A DNA stretch of 64,000 bases from Chlorokybus atmophyticus (GCA_009103225.1 RHPI01000585.1:107041-171040), one strand, 5' to 3'. Shown: positions 26,704 through 39,918, numbered from the stretch's first letter. Notes: a model not told the origin generated them from the letters alone. Program-made: numbers and translations.

Positions 26704-28580
26704 GTCTTCTTCAAACTTGGAGAGTTGGTACTGTCAGCGAAACACCGGTTCGGTGCTCACCAACTCGATGTCCATTTGGTAAACCAAGCAAACGCCCAGG
26801 TCTTTCATGCTGAAGCTGAACTGACTCCTCCACTTGTTGAGGAGAGCCTCAAGTTATTCTCGTATCTGGCCTGTAGCCAGTGGTCTAATGGCATGGAACC
26901 AAGAGGTAGCACTGGCGACTATTGGGATGTCCTCCACAATGACTGCTGCCTGCTCCTCCATATGTGCGATTTCGAGGGCGGTGTGTGCCGCTCTGGTCTC
27001 GCGCACGTGATCGGCCCACCCCCCCGCCAGGTGTTCGAGCTCCTGAGAGGACACATGGCGGTCCTGGAGAGCAAAGCATATTTCTAATAACCACACCATA
27101 CTGTTCTGGTCCATGGCGCGTCTCAACAGCTGACATTGCTGACTGTCGGTTAGCGTGGAACCTGTGCTACTGCCTGGAGAGAATCCCATGGCGCGTTTGC
27201 GCTTACGTGCGTTGGGTTCCTCCGGTCGGCCTGTGTTGGAATCCAACACCATGCCTTCCCCTTGGTTGCGGAAGGCGTATAATCCTGGGTAAGACACCAA
27301 AGTGGGGAGCGCACGACGTGGTTGACAAGGCTAATTGCATTGAAAAAAGTGCTGGTGATCGTGTGATTGGTTGTGCTGTGCGTCCAGGGTCCAAGACAGC
27401 GTCAACGGTGAGATCACGTGGACAGCTGCTGTGCAGATATTCAGCAGCAAAGAGAGCCTCGACGGTAGCTAAGTTGGTCCACTTGGCGTGGACACGATGA
27501 GCACGGGAGCCATGACGCGCTGCGTTGATTTGAGAGGGTATTCCAGCAAGGAACACACCTGTCAAAAGCTGTTGAACACGTGATGGCGTTTATCGTCCTC
27601 GGAGTGCACATTCCCGATGATGTATCTTGGAGGCCTGGACAGCTGGTTGCTCTGCAGGATTTTGATGATACGCGCCAGTTCCAGAACAGTCGCAAGCGAG
27701 GATCATCAAGTCCTTGACCTCTATCTGCTCTGAAGTGTCCTTCACACTCCCATCCTGTTATCAGCGGTCGATGTTGCCCACCGCCAGGAGGTGATCTGCA
27801 GTACTTAAACGGATGTCCTGTTGCAGTGCCTTCAGACTGCCTTGCAGTGCCGATAGCGGCAGTTGCTGCGGGTAGCATATGTGTAGGTGGCGCAGGTGGT
27901 AGCTCAGGGCAAGCTGTGCGTGTGGATCAGGGTCACAGTAGAAGTACTTGGTGACCGTTGCGCCGGTGTTGAGGACAGCGGCGAGGCCACTACGATACCT
28001 CCAAGTAGTTTTAACACGGTGATGCCTTGTTGTTCACGGAATACGTGAAACTCCACTAATGCAGTGGCCACCTGGTGTTGCTCCTGGACTGCAGCTTGGA
28101 TCTTGTAGAGAGGAAACCATGAAGTGAGCCGTGGTCTGGTCAGTAGTAGATGTGCGACCACCTGCGCGCGCCAGCGGCGTTTTGCTGGTTTTTGGTGGGC
28201 CACTTCTTCAGTGGCATCTTCCTGAAATTCGTCATATGGGATAGGAGAGTCTTGGTCCGAGTTGTGGGTGACCACCGCAGCTGATCTGTCAGTGGTTGTC
28301 GAAACCAACGGGTGGGTGGCTGTTGCAGCTGACCTTTGGTGAGAGCGAGTGCGAGCCACCAGCTCGAGAGGCGGATATCCTTAAACCTCTCCATCCTCCT
28401 CATCCCACTGAGGACGAAACCATGCCTTCTCTGTCCAGCATCTCAGCCCCATGCCAACAGGAAAGTTGAAGTCCTGTCTCAGCAACAGGTCGAAGGATCC
28501 TGCGTCGGTAACCACACACTTCTGTATGACCTTGGTGCTGTGGGAAGGGTCCACCCCTGTTAAGCGAATGCAGAGGGCTT
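26704..28580 (-). pseudogene. gypsy protease-RT linker region, decayed
   Basis: Several minus-strand frames (27300-26854, 27878-27203, 28359-27904) are open and have compositions consistent with retroelement polyprotein but no diagnostic motif. I assign them to the element only by position. Confidence 0.35.
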
Positions 28581-28800
28581 GCTGATTGGCATCACCTTAT
28601 CACGGCTTGGTGATGCCAATCACCTTGTCACGGCTGCCGGTTGCTGTGTCGAGCATGTATGGGCACGACATCAGCTTAGCGCTGGTGATGCCAAGGTTGC
28701 GTGCGAGGTAACGTCCGATGATGACAAGCAAGGCTCTAGAGTCCAGCATCACACGCTTGGGTGCTCGTCCATTGATAGTGACATGCTTTGTTGAGAATAT
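28581..28800 (-). pseudogene. retroviral-type aspartic protease fragment
   Basis: The minus strand reads VMLDSRALLVIIGRYLA followed by LGITSAKLM and DTATGSRD, resembling the LDSGA core of retrotransposon proteases; the Gly after Asp-Ser is Arg. A 13-bp inverted repeat (GATTGGCATCACC at 28583-28595 with its complement at 28608-28620) and a partial repeat of CACGGCT lie at its end. Confidence 0.5.
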
Positions 28801-29413
28801 TCTTGTATCCGGTCAGCTTGCCCTGTGGATAAATATAGCCGCGAGAAGATTCAGGCGCAAGAAGGTGCCCGTCGAGAAAGGTCCAGGCGAGGACTTCAGT
28901 CGAGAAGGTTCCAGGTGCGGAATCGAGTCAGGAGTCTGGAGACTTCCAGGTGCTGTAGAAGAAACGTTGCAGCTCGGTGGTTACATCATTGTATGGCGCG
29001 TGTCATAGCTTGTTGAAAAGCCCTTAATAGTAGCTACGTGGTGCAGCTTAGAGCGCAAGAATTGGTTGAGTATAAGAGTCGTGGTGACTTTTAAAGTAGA
29101 CAGGTGCAGAACTGGCGGGTATAAAAGCCCGCAGTGTGACTTTGTTGTAATCCTTAGAACGCCTTTTTGGATCAGCCTTGTGTGTATGCTTTGGTAGAGT
29201 GTGTGTGCTTGCACCAACTCCATGCATAATTAGTAGTGTTCAAATCTTAACATGCTTGCCTTGGTTGGTGAGCATGGCTGCGTTGGCGTGGATGCGCAGC
29301 CGCGCGAATCGTCGATAGCGTGTGCGTGGGGTGACTGCTGCTGCAGTCTCCTCCGGTGGTGTCGATCGCAATGCGGCAAGCGCCCCTCGATCAGCTGGGT
29401 CTTGAGAACCTCC

Positions 29414-31490
29414 TTAACCGCGGCCTGGCGCGAACCGTCCTTGTCTAGGCTGTTGGTATACGCGATGCGGCCTGGGTGCTAGCGGTGCTGCCTGTGGTTG
29501 CCCAAGTTGTGACGCAGGGGGATTGCGCCTCTGTGTGGCCGGGGTCATACCTGGCGGCATAGCCAATGGCTGTTGAGGAAACCCTGAAGGACCGGGTGTT
29601 TGTGGGCCCGCCTTCCGTGCAGCATGTCCTTCCACATAAGTCCCGCGTACAGCATGAGCTGCCTCTCTGATTAGTGTACCTTCCCATGTGGCTGTTGGAT
29701 TGTTGACCACGTCACTCTAGCGGTGATTCTGAGGCATGGGCTGGAGATACACTGCGCGCAGGAGCCGCGCTCTCATGTCGTGGGTGATGGTGGGAAACCT
29801 TAAGATCCCTGCCATGTAGGCATTCCATCTGACATTGACCACCCCCACTTCTAGCTCCGTTGGTGCTCGTGCCCGCACAGTGAGGTAAATCTATGGCTGT
29901 TGGACATGCTGCTCATAAGCAGCTGCGATGCGTCTGAGTTGCCGAGCTGCTTCCACCCCTTGCAACCATTAGTATGGCCTCTTGAGCTCCTTCTAAGGTG
30001 TCAGTGGCTGCCGAAGCAACCTCGTCATAGGCTTGCGGTAGCGAGCGAAGGAAGGCGTCCAACCATAACAATCCAATGTCGAATGCGAACAGAGGGATTG
30101 CGGGGTGAGTGGTGACTAGCCAAGTCACTAGTTTTGCTCGAGGTGCATTGCCACCTTCTCGCATCCCCAACATCCGTCTCAGGCCGATGCCTTCTTGTTG
30201 ATGTAGCATGGTTGCTTGTCGCAACAGGGCAGTGCGAAGTTGCTGTTCTCCAACTGAGCCTGCTCCATCTCGTTGTGTACACCCTTATGGTATAAGGTAG
30301 CCTCCTGCTGAATCCCGTTGATCGTCAGGCAAGTCTTCCATCAAGGCGGGTAGCAGCGGGGCGATTACCCTTTTGGTTTGTTGGGCCAGCGCCCTTGCCT
30401 GATCAATGTCGGGCTCATCGACGAGAGGTGTCATGCTGGATGACGGGCCAGCAACCGTTGATTGAGGAACGAAAGCGCGAGCAGCGGTAAGGTCTTGCAC
30501 TCTCGCATTGATTGCTGCCGTGTGGTCCTGGCACTAGGTGAACGCCGGTTTCAAAGCAGTGTAGCCCTCATGAAGCCGAATTTATTGAGGGGCCTCAGTG
30601 CTTCGTGTCACTTACAGGCATGTCGGCTGCATCAACGATGTGTTGCTGTACATTGGGTTGCCGGTCCCAATACGTGTCAAGCGGGCTTGGCTCGAAAGTT
30701 TCATGACAAATTGGTGCGTACTGGTGTGGCGCAGTCTGCATGTTGTTATGCAGAGTCCAGTCCAGCTGTAGTGCCAACTTTAGTACAACAGGTGTTCAGA
30801 CCACAAAGACGCGGTCTCGCATGGGAGGCGCCGTGCCAGCAAGGATTTCATCCTCCAGTTGCCGCTGAGTCTGTTCTGGCAGGGTGTGATATTCAGGCAG
30901 TGAGAAGACTCGCTCACTGCGTTCAACGGGTGTTGTACGCTCTCCTTCGCGCCCAAAAGCAATGGTAGTGGGATCTGCTCCACGCATGATGGTCTCCCAT
31001 GCGCGCTCAGCTTGCTGACCTCGCGGGACAGCTTGAGTGACTTTGAGGGCGGGCCATGTAGTTGCGCGCGTTGCTGCAGTAACAGCGGGCTCGACGATGG
31101 CACTGCCGGTAGTGCCGAGAGTGCCGCTCAGTGGCGCGAGAGTGGTCTCATCGCTCGCTGACACAGGTGGTCCTACAGTTGGAGCGGGACCGGTGCGACT
31201 TACTGCCGCAGGGTCGGTGGCAGCAGTGGCTGTCGCCAGCGTGCTCGCCAGTGTTGGCGTCACGGCGCCCGCTGATATACCAACTCCTAGTGCAATTGGA
31301 GTAATTGCTGCTGACGCTGACGGCACCGACGTCGTGGCCGGTGTAAGTGTTGCTGCTGGTGCAGCACCACTGGTGGCTTCAGAAGAGGTAGCTGCTGACG
31401 ATGTTGCGGCTTCCCCTCAAACCCTCAAACTCGTTGGGATGGTTGAATACGTTACGGAGTGCTGGTGTCTCTCGTGCGCTTTGGAGCCAT
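29414..31490 (-). pseudogene. second gag-like region, decayed
   Basis: Minus-strand frames from about 31,490 begin MAPKRTRDTSTP, pass an Ala/Thr-rich part, a segment with ERAWETIMRGADPTTIAF, and end with a Gln/Pro/Arg/Gly-rich tail (RQGRFAPGRG). Frameshifts occur at about 31,450, 30,790, 30,580 and 30,230. It may be the N-terminal part of a second nested element or a gag2 of the same one. Confidence 0.4.
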
Positions 31491-32990
31491 TAATGCCCAC
31501 CGGGCAGAGTAGCAGGCGCGGTAATCCTGCTCCTTGTTTTCCTCCAAGCGTGCCATACGCGCCATGAGGGCAGCCATATGGTCATCAGCTGGCGGGTTGG
31601 CTAAAGCCTTGGCGGCAACAGCAGCAGCGCGCGGATGTCCGTCCAGTCCCTTGCGCTGAGGAGGGCGATTCTTCCCCTTATAGCCTTGCTCTTCCTTGCG
31701 AGCGTTGGCGTTGTTGTTGTTGTTATGGCCTCCGGTATGGTTGCTGTTGTAGCCACTAAAATTGTTGCCGTTGTGGCCACTAGAGTTGTTCCCGTTGTAG
31801 TCGTTGGCCGGTCTCAATTTAAGGGAATTGAGCCAGCAGACAGACTCCATGTGGCATGTCTTGTGACAGTAGTTGCAAATTCGAATCGAGTACTCCTTGG
31901 TGCACTCCTTTAGGTAGTGCCCATGTCGTCCACAGCGATGACACAGCACCGGGGCAGGCAAAGCAGTATGCGCTGACCGTTTCCCTTTGTCGCGTGCTGG
32001 TGGAGCGTCCCGGCCACGTTCGTGGCGAGGAGGCTCGGTAGTTGTGCTGGCTACAGGCCGTGAGGCGCTGCGGTTGGTGTCCAGCACTGCTTTCTCATAC
32101 ACCAAGCGCTTATGGATGGCTTGTGTAGTCTCGAAAGTTTCCTTAAGCGTGTAGTCAAGAGGCCTGTTGTAGTTCCAGTATGGAGTACAGGCGTAGAGGT
32201 TCCTCGTTGGGCTTGCGTCGGAACCGCCTCAACTCCTCCACTTTGATGTAGTCTGCGGTGGGAAGGTGCGTCAAAGTGCAGCGTATAGATCCTTGAGGGG
32301 AGAGTCAGCGGTCGCAATACCCACAGTGAAGACTGGCGCGCGCAGTGCGACTGACCGAGGGTGGACGCACTGCCTCCCGCGCGAGAGCCGGGTGTTGCCA
32401 TATGTAGGGGTGTGCCCACCTCAACGGATGCAGTTTATTGTTCTTTAAGGATGGCAGTAGAACGGTCCAGGATCTGGGCCCGTCGCGCGGCCGTCTTGAT
32501 CTCAATTGCTGCAGGGGTCAGGTTGACAATCACCTACTCAGGTTCTTCGTCCTCTTCTCTGTCAATGGCTGCCGCTATGGACAAACCAGTAACTGCAGCG
32601 GGAGTGGCAGGTGGAAAGACGGCTGCTGAACCGTGCAGTGACGCAGACGCTATGGTGCTGGCGAGCTCACCATAGCTATCAACTCGATGCAGTTCAGCAA
32701 CAGACTTCTAGACATCATGTGCTTTATGGTCCAGGTAATGAGCAGCAATGTGAACAGAAATCTCGTTGAACCAATCTTTGTTTTTCAAACTGCCATATTT
32801 TGGAGTGGAACTTGATGATGAATTCATTCAGCGAGGTAGTGCCAGCACGTCCGAAAAAGCGCAGAGACATGGATGAGCTGAAAGACTCCATCTCGTAATC
32901 GTCGCTGTCGGACGAGAGTGGGGAAGCCTGATGCGGAGGAGTAGACAGGAACGGAGTGAGGTCGGAAACAAAATGCGAGCCTCTGCTGCT
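31452..32990 (-). pseudogene. gag with CCHC zinc knuckle, broken
   Basis: A gag core is visible at about 32,790-32,900 (SMSLRFFGRAG and SLNEFIIKFHSK), and the nucleocapsid part at 31,850-31,960 has CHRCGRHGHYLKEC, a canonical C-x2-C-x4-H-x4-C knuckle, followed by a second Cys/His set CNYCHKTCHMESVC and an Asn/Gly-rich stretch. The pieces sit in different frames. Confidence 0.65.
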
Positions 32991-33312
32991 GCAATCGTTG
33001 CTCCCGTCGCTGGTCCGCTTTTAAGTAAGATTAGAGGTTGGGCTCCAGCTGATGAAGTCACCCTTGTCTATTCGAGAGAACGAGGTGGGCCTGCTCATAC
33101 AGCTAGTCCACAGGTGAAAGTGTGTATGCAGGGTAGAGTGTTTGTGCCCTATTGCCTGTTACGATGCCGCTACCACTCACCACACTAGTGCTTGTGTGTG
33201 TACTACGTAATGACAGTGATAACGAATGCACAGGGATGTGTCCCCAGATACAGTCTGCACTATCTGATGCAGAATGCAACGCACTCACTTGAGCAAAGAG
33301 GGTGACACTGTG

Positions 33313-33740
33313 AGTCAACAAGCCACTACTATTTACACAGTTCCTTACATGAGCGGGAAATGCGTTACATTGTTAAGTGAGGTGAATGAGCAAGCAACAT
33401 GTGGATACTATGCCCTAACTGATGACAACAACCACACTGCACCGCGCGTAGCTGTTCAGTTGTGAGTTCAGTTGAAAGTCGTGTTCTATATCGAGTGGTG
33501 ATTGCTGTGGAAATAGCCTCGTTATGACCGTTAGCTTATGTTTTAAACAGTCATAATTTGACTTGTATAAGTAGTCACGGTGTTCACCGGATCAGCTGGT
33601 GACACTGTGAGTGAGAAAGTCAAGAGCTTGTGAAACGACTTGAACTGCGAACACGTCATCCCGGTTACCAAGAACCCCCTCACTGTGTGAGAGCCTGTGC
33701 ATTCTTGTGTGCATTGTGCTTCTCATTGCTATGAGCTTGG
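33313..33740. repeat. LTR-like segment with inverted half
   Basis: 33313-33441 matches 24407-24541 in the same orientation. 33442-33740 matches 24545-24853 as the reverse complement. The switch point is at CACTGCA/CCGCGCG. Confidence 0.75.
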
Positions 33741-33755
33741 TGTGTATGGTGCTTC

Positions 33756-34924
33756 TTGGTACATTTGACGAAAGCAAAAATTTGGTTAAGCCTACCAGCA
33801 GCTGTGTCTGCTATAGCAATAGCGTTTGCACTTGATTTGCTAAGTAATTGACAAGTTTGTGACCTTACTTGCTACTATGAGTTAGTATTGCCTCATTACG
33901 GCATATATGTCTATTATATATAAGTCTATATGTTGATAATATCATAAAATCATGTTTTTTACAAGATACAATATGTATTGACATAGGCTATGTAGTATAG
34001 CCTATATCATACATTGCCCACAAATACAGTATCTGAATCATACATAACACGCTGTACCTCGCATATATGCTCACTAAGCGGGAACACTTCATTTATTGTA
34101 CAATGTAATGCCTATACTTGGTCAAATTTGGCAAGAACACGGGGTTTTAGCCAGTGGCGACGGAGCGCCCCCTTGGTTCAACTTGGAAAGTGACGGCGAA
34201 ACACGCATTGGCGAAACTCCAAAGAAGCATCAATTACACTAGTCATTGCTTGTGAGGTTTTTCTGTTGCAACTGTCATCGTGACTTACATGCACAAGGCA
34301 CATGCCTGTGCTTAAAGGGTTTGAGCTAGGTTGTATCAAGCATGCACTGCTCATGCATATCAATGTGGTTGCAAACTTGATCCTCCGTTGCCGCGGTCTC
34401 CTGTTTACGCCTTGCATGCACGCGCCTTGCTTGCACGCACATCGCACCACACGGCACCGCTCTGCACGGTCCTCGCTGCAACCCCTCCTTTCCACAGCCA
34501 CTGACCATCTGCCACTACGCTGTGCTCACCAGGTCGATCACGGTACCTTCATCCCCATCATCGCCTACTGCTCACTACCCTTTTCATTGCACATAGAAGC
34601 TCGTAGTAGCACTCAGTGAGTAGTTTAGGGCCCCGGGGAGTGGAATTATATGCGTGGTGCCTGCTATCTATTGGTGCTGAGTGCATGCGTTGGTTGCTGT
34701 TTGCACGGTGTGTTGCTGTGTATTGCGTGCTACACATTGCATAATGCTTAGCACAAATACGCGCATATCTGTGCATGATGTGCCGATTGACTTATATCAG
34801 ATGCAACAAGTAAATCCAAATGCAAGCACAAGCACAACCGAAGCAAACAGAGCCGCCATGAATGCATATTGTGAGGGATTGTTGGCTACACGGGGGTGCA
34901 ATGTGTCATCGCACCAGACTCATG
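33756..34924. other. intergenic, no gene recognised
   Basis: AT-rich to 34,130, then mixed sequence. A 62-codon frame from ATG 34744 is open but has no family resemblance. No RNA gene seen. Confidence 0.45.
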
Positions 34925-35430
34925 ACATATAACACACCTCGGTTATAGCTTATGAAGCATCGCGTAATACACTTGTAGTTGTCTCGATATGTAACCTTGA
35001 ATAGCTTGGAAAATAGGCACTGTGTTTGACAATTATATACACTTACATGCAGGCGCAGGCTGAAATTGCATAAACAATGTCGACTACGCGAGATGCAACG
35101 TTTCCAACAGTACCATTGGCTCACATAGGCTAGCACACCCCCTGTTGTGTCTTGAAGCATCACACAATACTATTGACTATCGGTTGCAAAGCACTCACTG
35201 TCTGTTGGGGAACTACACATTTTACTGCGGTCTGAAGCAGCATAGACGTTACGATGTAGGGTACAGTAGTTTTCACCATACGGTAGGCTCACAACACACC
35301 CTAGTGGTACCTTAGGAAGCATCACGCAATACATTGTCTAACCACCTTTATATAGCTTGCACACACTGTGTTGGGGAACTATACACATCTACCTGCAGGC
35401 GCAGGCTGATAAAGTATAAACAGATGATGA
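34925..35430. repeat. imperfect repeats downstream of the kinase gene
   Basis: The block CACACC...GAAGCATC(G/A)C(G/A)(T/C)AATAC occurs near 34,936, 35,136 and 35,297, and TGCAGGCGCAGGCTGA near 35,049 and 35,395. These diverged repeats follow the stop codon of the receptor kinase. Confidence 0.6.
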
Positions 35431-35448
35431 ACCCCGCATCTGCCTCGT

Positions 35449-38400
35449 TTACACATGCTGCTGTGCCAGAGAGACATTGACAGCGACCTCGCCAAGATTG
35501 GCACTGTTGTTGTCGGCGCCCTGGCCAGCAGGCTTATGCGCTTCAAAGGCGCGGACCAGCTCGGAGGCGGTGGGTCGCTCGGACGGCGTGCGCGTAACAC
35601 AGCGGAGGGCCAAAAGGACAATGTTGGTGTAGGCTTCCGCGGGGTAACTGCCACCCAACGCTGAGTCTGCTGTCGCCGCCATACTGTTTGCACCTCCTGC
35701 TGCTGCAGCTTGCACCTATATACAAGACAGAACTTGGTGAGTGACGTGATGCTTTATGCAACAATCACGCATGTATGTTGGTCTGCAGTCAAACTACTAT
35801 TGCTTGGGCATGTAGCAGCTGCTGCTTTTGAACACTCACAACAGCGCTTGTGCGTGTGAGGCACAGCCATATAATGTGCACGTTGATAAAAGGCAGCAGC
35901 AATGCTCTATCACTTGTCCACTTGTCCACATACCCATGGAATAAGGCGTTCCTGTCCGGGTGCACGTGACATGTCAATTGGGACGCGGCCGGTGAGAAGC
36001 TCCATCAGGACCACGCCGAATGAGTAGATGTCCGAAGTAGACGTTAGCTGGCCAGTCTCACTGTACTCTGAGATTTACAGACAGTAATGTCAACAAACTG
36101 TTATAGAGACAGTACATCACAATGGCATGACATCACCACATTCAAACATGTACCAGGAGCCGTGTAGCCAAATGTGCCCATAACCTGCACAAGTGACACA
36201 TCCAAGCGTGAGTACATGTGCGCACGCAAGTTCGAGAACATCACCCGTTACATGACTGTGGTGTGCACCTGTGTTGTCACTTGCAGGCGTGTGGTGGTAC
36301 TGATGGAGCGGGCCAGGCCAAGGTCAGCAACCTTGGGAGTCATGTCCGCGTCGAGCAGCACATTTGAGGGCTTGAGATCGCGGTGAACAATGGGAGGCCG
36401 CACCATTGTGTGAAGGTAGTCCAGGGCGCGAGCGACGCCCAACGCCACAGAGATGCGCTGCTCCCAGGACAGCACAGCACCTGGGCACATCACCAACAAG
36501 CCAAATGAGAATAAAGTCGTTGACCAAAACACAATAACACGTGCGCACGCGCACATGCACGCACGTGCATGCGTGCACACTACCAGTATTGTGCGATCCG
36601 GGGCTTACCTTCGCTGTTGTGAAGCCACTGCGCAACACTGCCGTTTGGCGCAAGCTCGTAGACGAGGATGCGATTGTTGCCTTCAGAGCAGGCGCCGATG
36701 AGGTTGATGATGTTGACATGGCGGATGCGCGAGAGCACCTCCACCTCGCTCATAAATTCCTTGTCGTTTTGATTCACATCCCTCATCACCTGCTTAGCAA
36801 TGAGACTTTTAGAAAACAAATTACTTATGCATGCCAGCAGCAAAACTTGACATCACACTGTATAGGCTACGTAACTCGCCAACAAGGCGCACAGTCCGGG
36901 TATCAAATCATTTGTGCACAACAAGTGTTGAAGCCTGTGAGACTGCACATGAGCACTTGACATCACAGCCACTTATGAGAAACACTTGACAATGATGACA
37001 CTAGTGCAGGACCTGCTGTTTAATGGCGACACGCTGGCCGGCGAGGACGCCAACATAAACAGAGCCGAAGCCGCCTGTACCGAGGCAGTTCTTGGGATCA
37101 AAGTCATCAGTTGCACGGCGCAGCTCATCAAAGGTGAAGTTCTGGACACCAATATTGCCAGAAGGCGGACCTGTCACAATGGATGGTAAGTTCGCGTATG
37201 ACCACTTGCAGCGCGCACACGGAGCAGTGGTTTAACAACTGAAAAGAGGTGGTTGTGTGCACTACCATTGTTAGAGGTACGAGGGCCGCCGACACGCTTG
37301 CCGGCAGGGAGCATGCCACCACCGTTGTTGTTGGCCTTCAGCGGCAGGTGTCCTTCCCGCTCGCGCTTGCGTCTGATGAGGAAGAACGCAATAATCGCAC
37401 CAATGATCAATAAACCCGCGAGGCCGCCAACGATGCCACCAACAATGGCACCAGTGTTGCTACTGCCGCCATTACCAGGGTCTGGGTAATTCACGTATAT
37501 GCAACCATGCAAGTGAGTCAGCATTTGCACAAGGTCCAATAACATAAAGGTGTGCAAGCATCACAATATGTTAGTTAACCACGCTCAGATGCACGCATGC
37601 ATGCATCTAAGTGAGAGTGAGACCTAGTGCGTCCATGGGTGTGCACGGGCATGTGTGGCGACCGCAATCAGTAGAAAAGGCTGCTGTACAGCACCAATAT
37701 ATCACAGGCTTGTGTTGTGCTAATGCTAGGCACCTGTTGGTGTCGGTGCTGACCCAACTTGAGCTGGCAGAAACAGCGCCAGCGTGGTGGCCGGTAGCAC
37801 TGCCAGACATAGAAAACATATGTCAGTTCCAATGCGCATGGACAGCGGCCAACATGTTGTATGTGCACAAGAGCAATACATCACCTGTTAGCAGATCGCC
37901 AGTGGCCTCCCCATCGAGGTGTTCCCGCGTGTGCAGCCTTATGTATGCACTGTTGTTGGCCAGTTTGGCCAGAACAGTGCGACTCTGCGCCTGGTTGGCA
38001 AGGGCGCTGCTGAAAGGCATGCCGAGCACCGCGATGTCGTACGATGTGGTTGTGCCATTTGATGTCACACTCGGACATGTGGGCACGCCCGCAACAGGCG
38101 TCGGGTATGATATGCACAAGTTCACCAGGATCTCACCGGTCTCTATGTCATGAAGATGGGCCTGAGAGACAGTACACGCAGTTGGAGTTCAGTAAACAAC
38201 GGAAACACAGGGTCGACACATGATGACACAAGAACCCAACAACCACAATGCCATGCATGCTTTGTTCATGTGTGAGCCCATCAACCCAACAGGCCACAGG
38301 AACTGCACACATCTCATTTGTTACCTGAACAAGGTCAGATGTGAGGTAACTTGCTTGGATAGAGTAACCAAGCGAGTTGTTGATTGCAAGGTATGTGATG

Positions 38401-39918
38401 GCCGCTGTTCCAGACACCTGAAAGCAGAGACGTCAGTGCATGTGGTCAGCTTTTGTGTCTGTGAACATTCGACACATGCGTACCGAAGGATTATCAACTG
38501 AAGGCTCGGCGGCTAATGAGGTGGAGCGGAAGTAATCAACTGGTATGAGAAGAAAGTTATGTGTCAATACAAATGCCAACCACCACCACCACCACCACCA
38601 CCACCACAGCAACAACACGTAACAAGTGAAGGGCACACACTGTGCAAGTCAAAGCCCCCAGCAAGAAAAACCAAATGTAGTTCACGGATGTTCACTAGCA
38701 CATATTGGCAACACATACCTTGAATGTCACCGCGAGCCTCGCCATCCAAATACTGAAACGTGTGGATGTTCCAGTACGCATTGCCGGCCGCCACATTCGC
38801 AGCAAAGGTGGTTGCATTGTAGCCTGATTGGAACCTGATAGAGACTTGTGCTCAACACTTGTAGTAGTGACAATGACGCTATTGTTGTTGACAATAATGA
38901 TCATAACTAGACTCTGACAACTAGCCAGCCACAGCATTGTACGCAGTGTGTTGAAGTATCAGTATAATACTGAGGGGTTTTGAGTTTGAGAGTGCACACC
39001 AGCACAAGCAAGGAAGGTGGTGGTTGTGTCGTTGGCATACCAGAAGCTGAGGTTTTGGTTGTCTGAAACAGAGAACTCGAAGACGCCATCCGAAGAAGTT
39101 GCCGGGCACTGCACGCCACCAGAAGTCGCCTGATCCGCCTCACGGCAGATCAGAACCATGACCGCACCATTTTCGCTCGGCGGGCCCTCGTGTATGTGAA
39201 CCTGAGGCAGAGTAGATGTAAGGTCGATATCATCACACAGCCAGAGTTCTACATAAGTCGCACATCCATACGTATGCTCGACGTATGCTCGACATATGCT
39301 GCAATGCATACATGAGCTTGTTGTCTTGACACAAGCTGTACAGCTGCATGCCGACGACAGTAACAGTGACTGGCACGCAAGTGGTGGTGGTAACTTGTTG
39401 TGCACGCAATGCAGAGCTGTTTTATGAATACAAATTCGTACAAGCAGCCACGCATAAGCACTACAATGTACATTGGCATTGCAGGCAGTGCTCACATGGG
39501 CCACAGCGGAGGAGAGACGTGCTACTTGGATGCTGAAGCTCAAACTCGTGCCGTCGAATGTCAGCTCAGCTGCTCCCCACGCCTGCAGAAGTCAGTGGTA
39601 CAGTCAGCCCGTCTGATGATTGAGCATTGGAGCACAAGCATCCAGACACCCAAAAAGGCAAACAGGCAAGCATGTGATGAAGCATAAACCCAGTGCTTGA
39701 GCATATTGCAATCAAAGCAGTGTGGCAGCAGGGCCTGCCTGAGAGGTGTTGGCGTTGGCCGACAGGGACTGGGCCACCTGGTTGACGGCGGCGAGGGGCG
39801 TGACGTACGTCTCAGCGGACGCCGGGCTGGGCGGCGACAGCAGCAGCCACAGGCACAGAGACAAGACCAGGCTGCCGCAGGACCACAGCGACAGGGGCAA
39901 GGCTGTCCGCGCCGCCAT
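35449..39918 (-). CDS. receptor-like kinase with two CHRD domains
   Basis: A predicted single-pass membrane Ser/Thr kinase of 732 residues from 14 exons: 39918-39739, 39582-39496, 39201-39000, 38823-38719, 38539-38484, 38417-38325, 38161-37885, 37481-37266, 37170-37013, 36789-36609, 36480-36269, 36184-36154, 36067-35934, 35715-35449. Residues 1-33 look like a signal peptide ending ASA. Two CHRD-type domains follow: one with [11 protein letters not shown] and [15 protein letters not shown], the other with [14 protein letters not shown] and [15 protein letters not shown] Gly/Leu/Ile-rich membrane segment (about 345-368) precedes RRKRERE. The kinase has GTGGFGSV (436-443), Lys456 in VAIK, HRD (551-553), DLG instead of DFG (571-573) and [10 protein letters not shown]. 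Exon 1 seems to use a GC donor. The ligand is unknown. Confidence 0.9.
38578..38609 (+). repeat. (ACC)n microsatellite in kinase intron
   Basis: About ten ACC units within the intron between exons 4 and 5 of the receptor kinase gene. Confidence 0.9.

Larger units (their letters stand above)
24178..33755 (-). mobile_element. rearranged Ty3/gypsy LTR retrotransposon
   Basis: On the minus strand the order is LTR-like sequence (33313-33740), gag with a zinc knuckle, a second gag-like region, a protease-like patch, a truncated RT, integrase core, GPY/F-like tail, PHD finger, and LTR-like sequence (24407-24853). The domain order is that of Ty3/gypsy. Frameshifts, stops, a large RT-to-integrase deletion and an inverted LTR half show that it is inactive. 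The exact LTR ends and the primer binding site could not be fixed. Confidence 0.75.

Noticed and set aside
31037-31567. 176-codon plus-strand Ala/Val-rich frame
   Set aside because: Antisense to the gag-like region of the gypsy element; low complexity and no family match.
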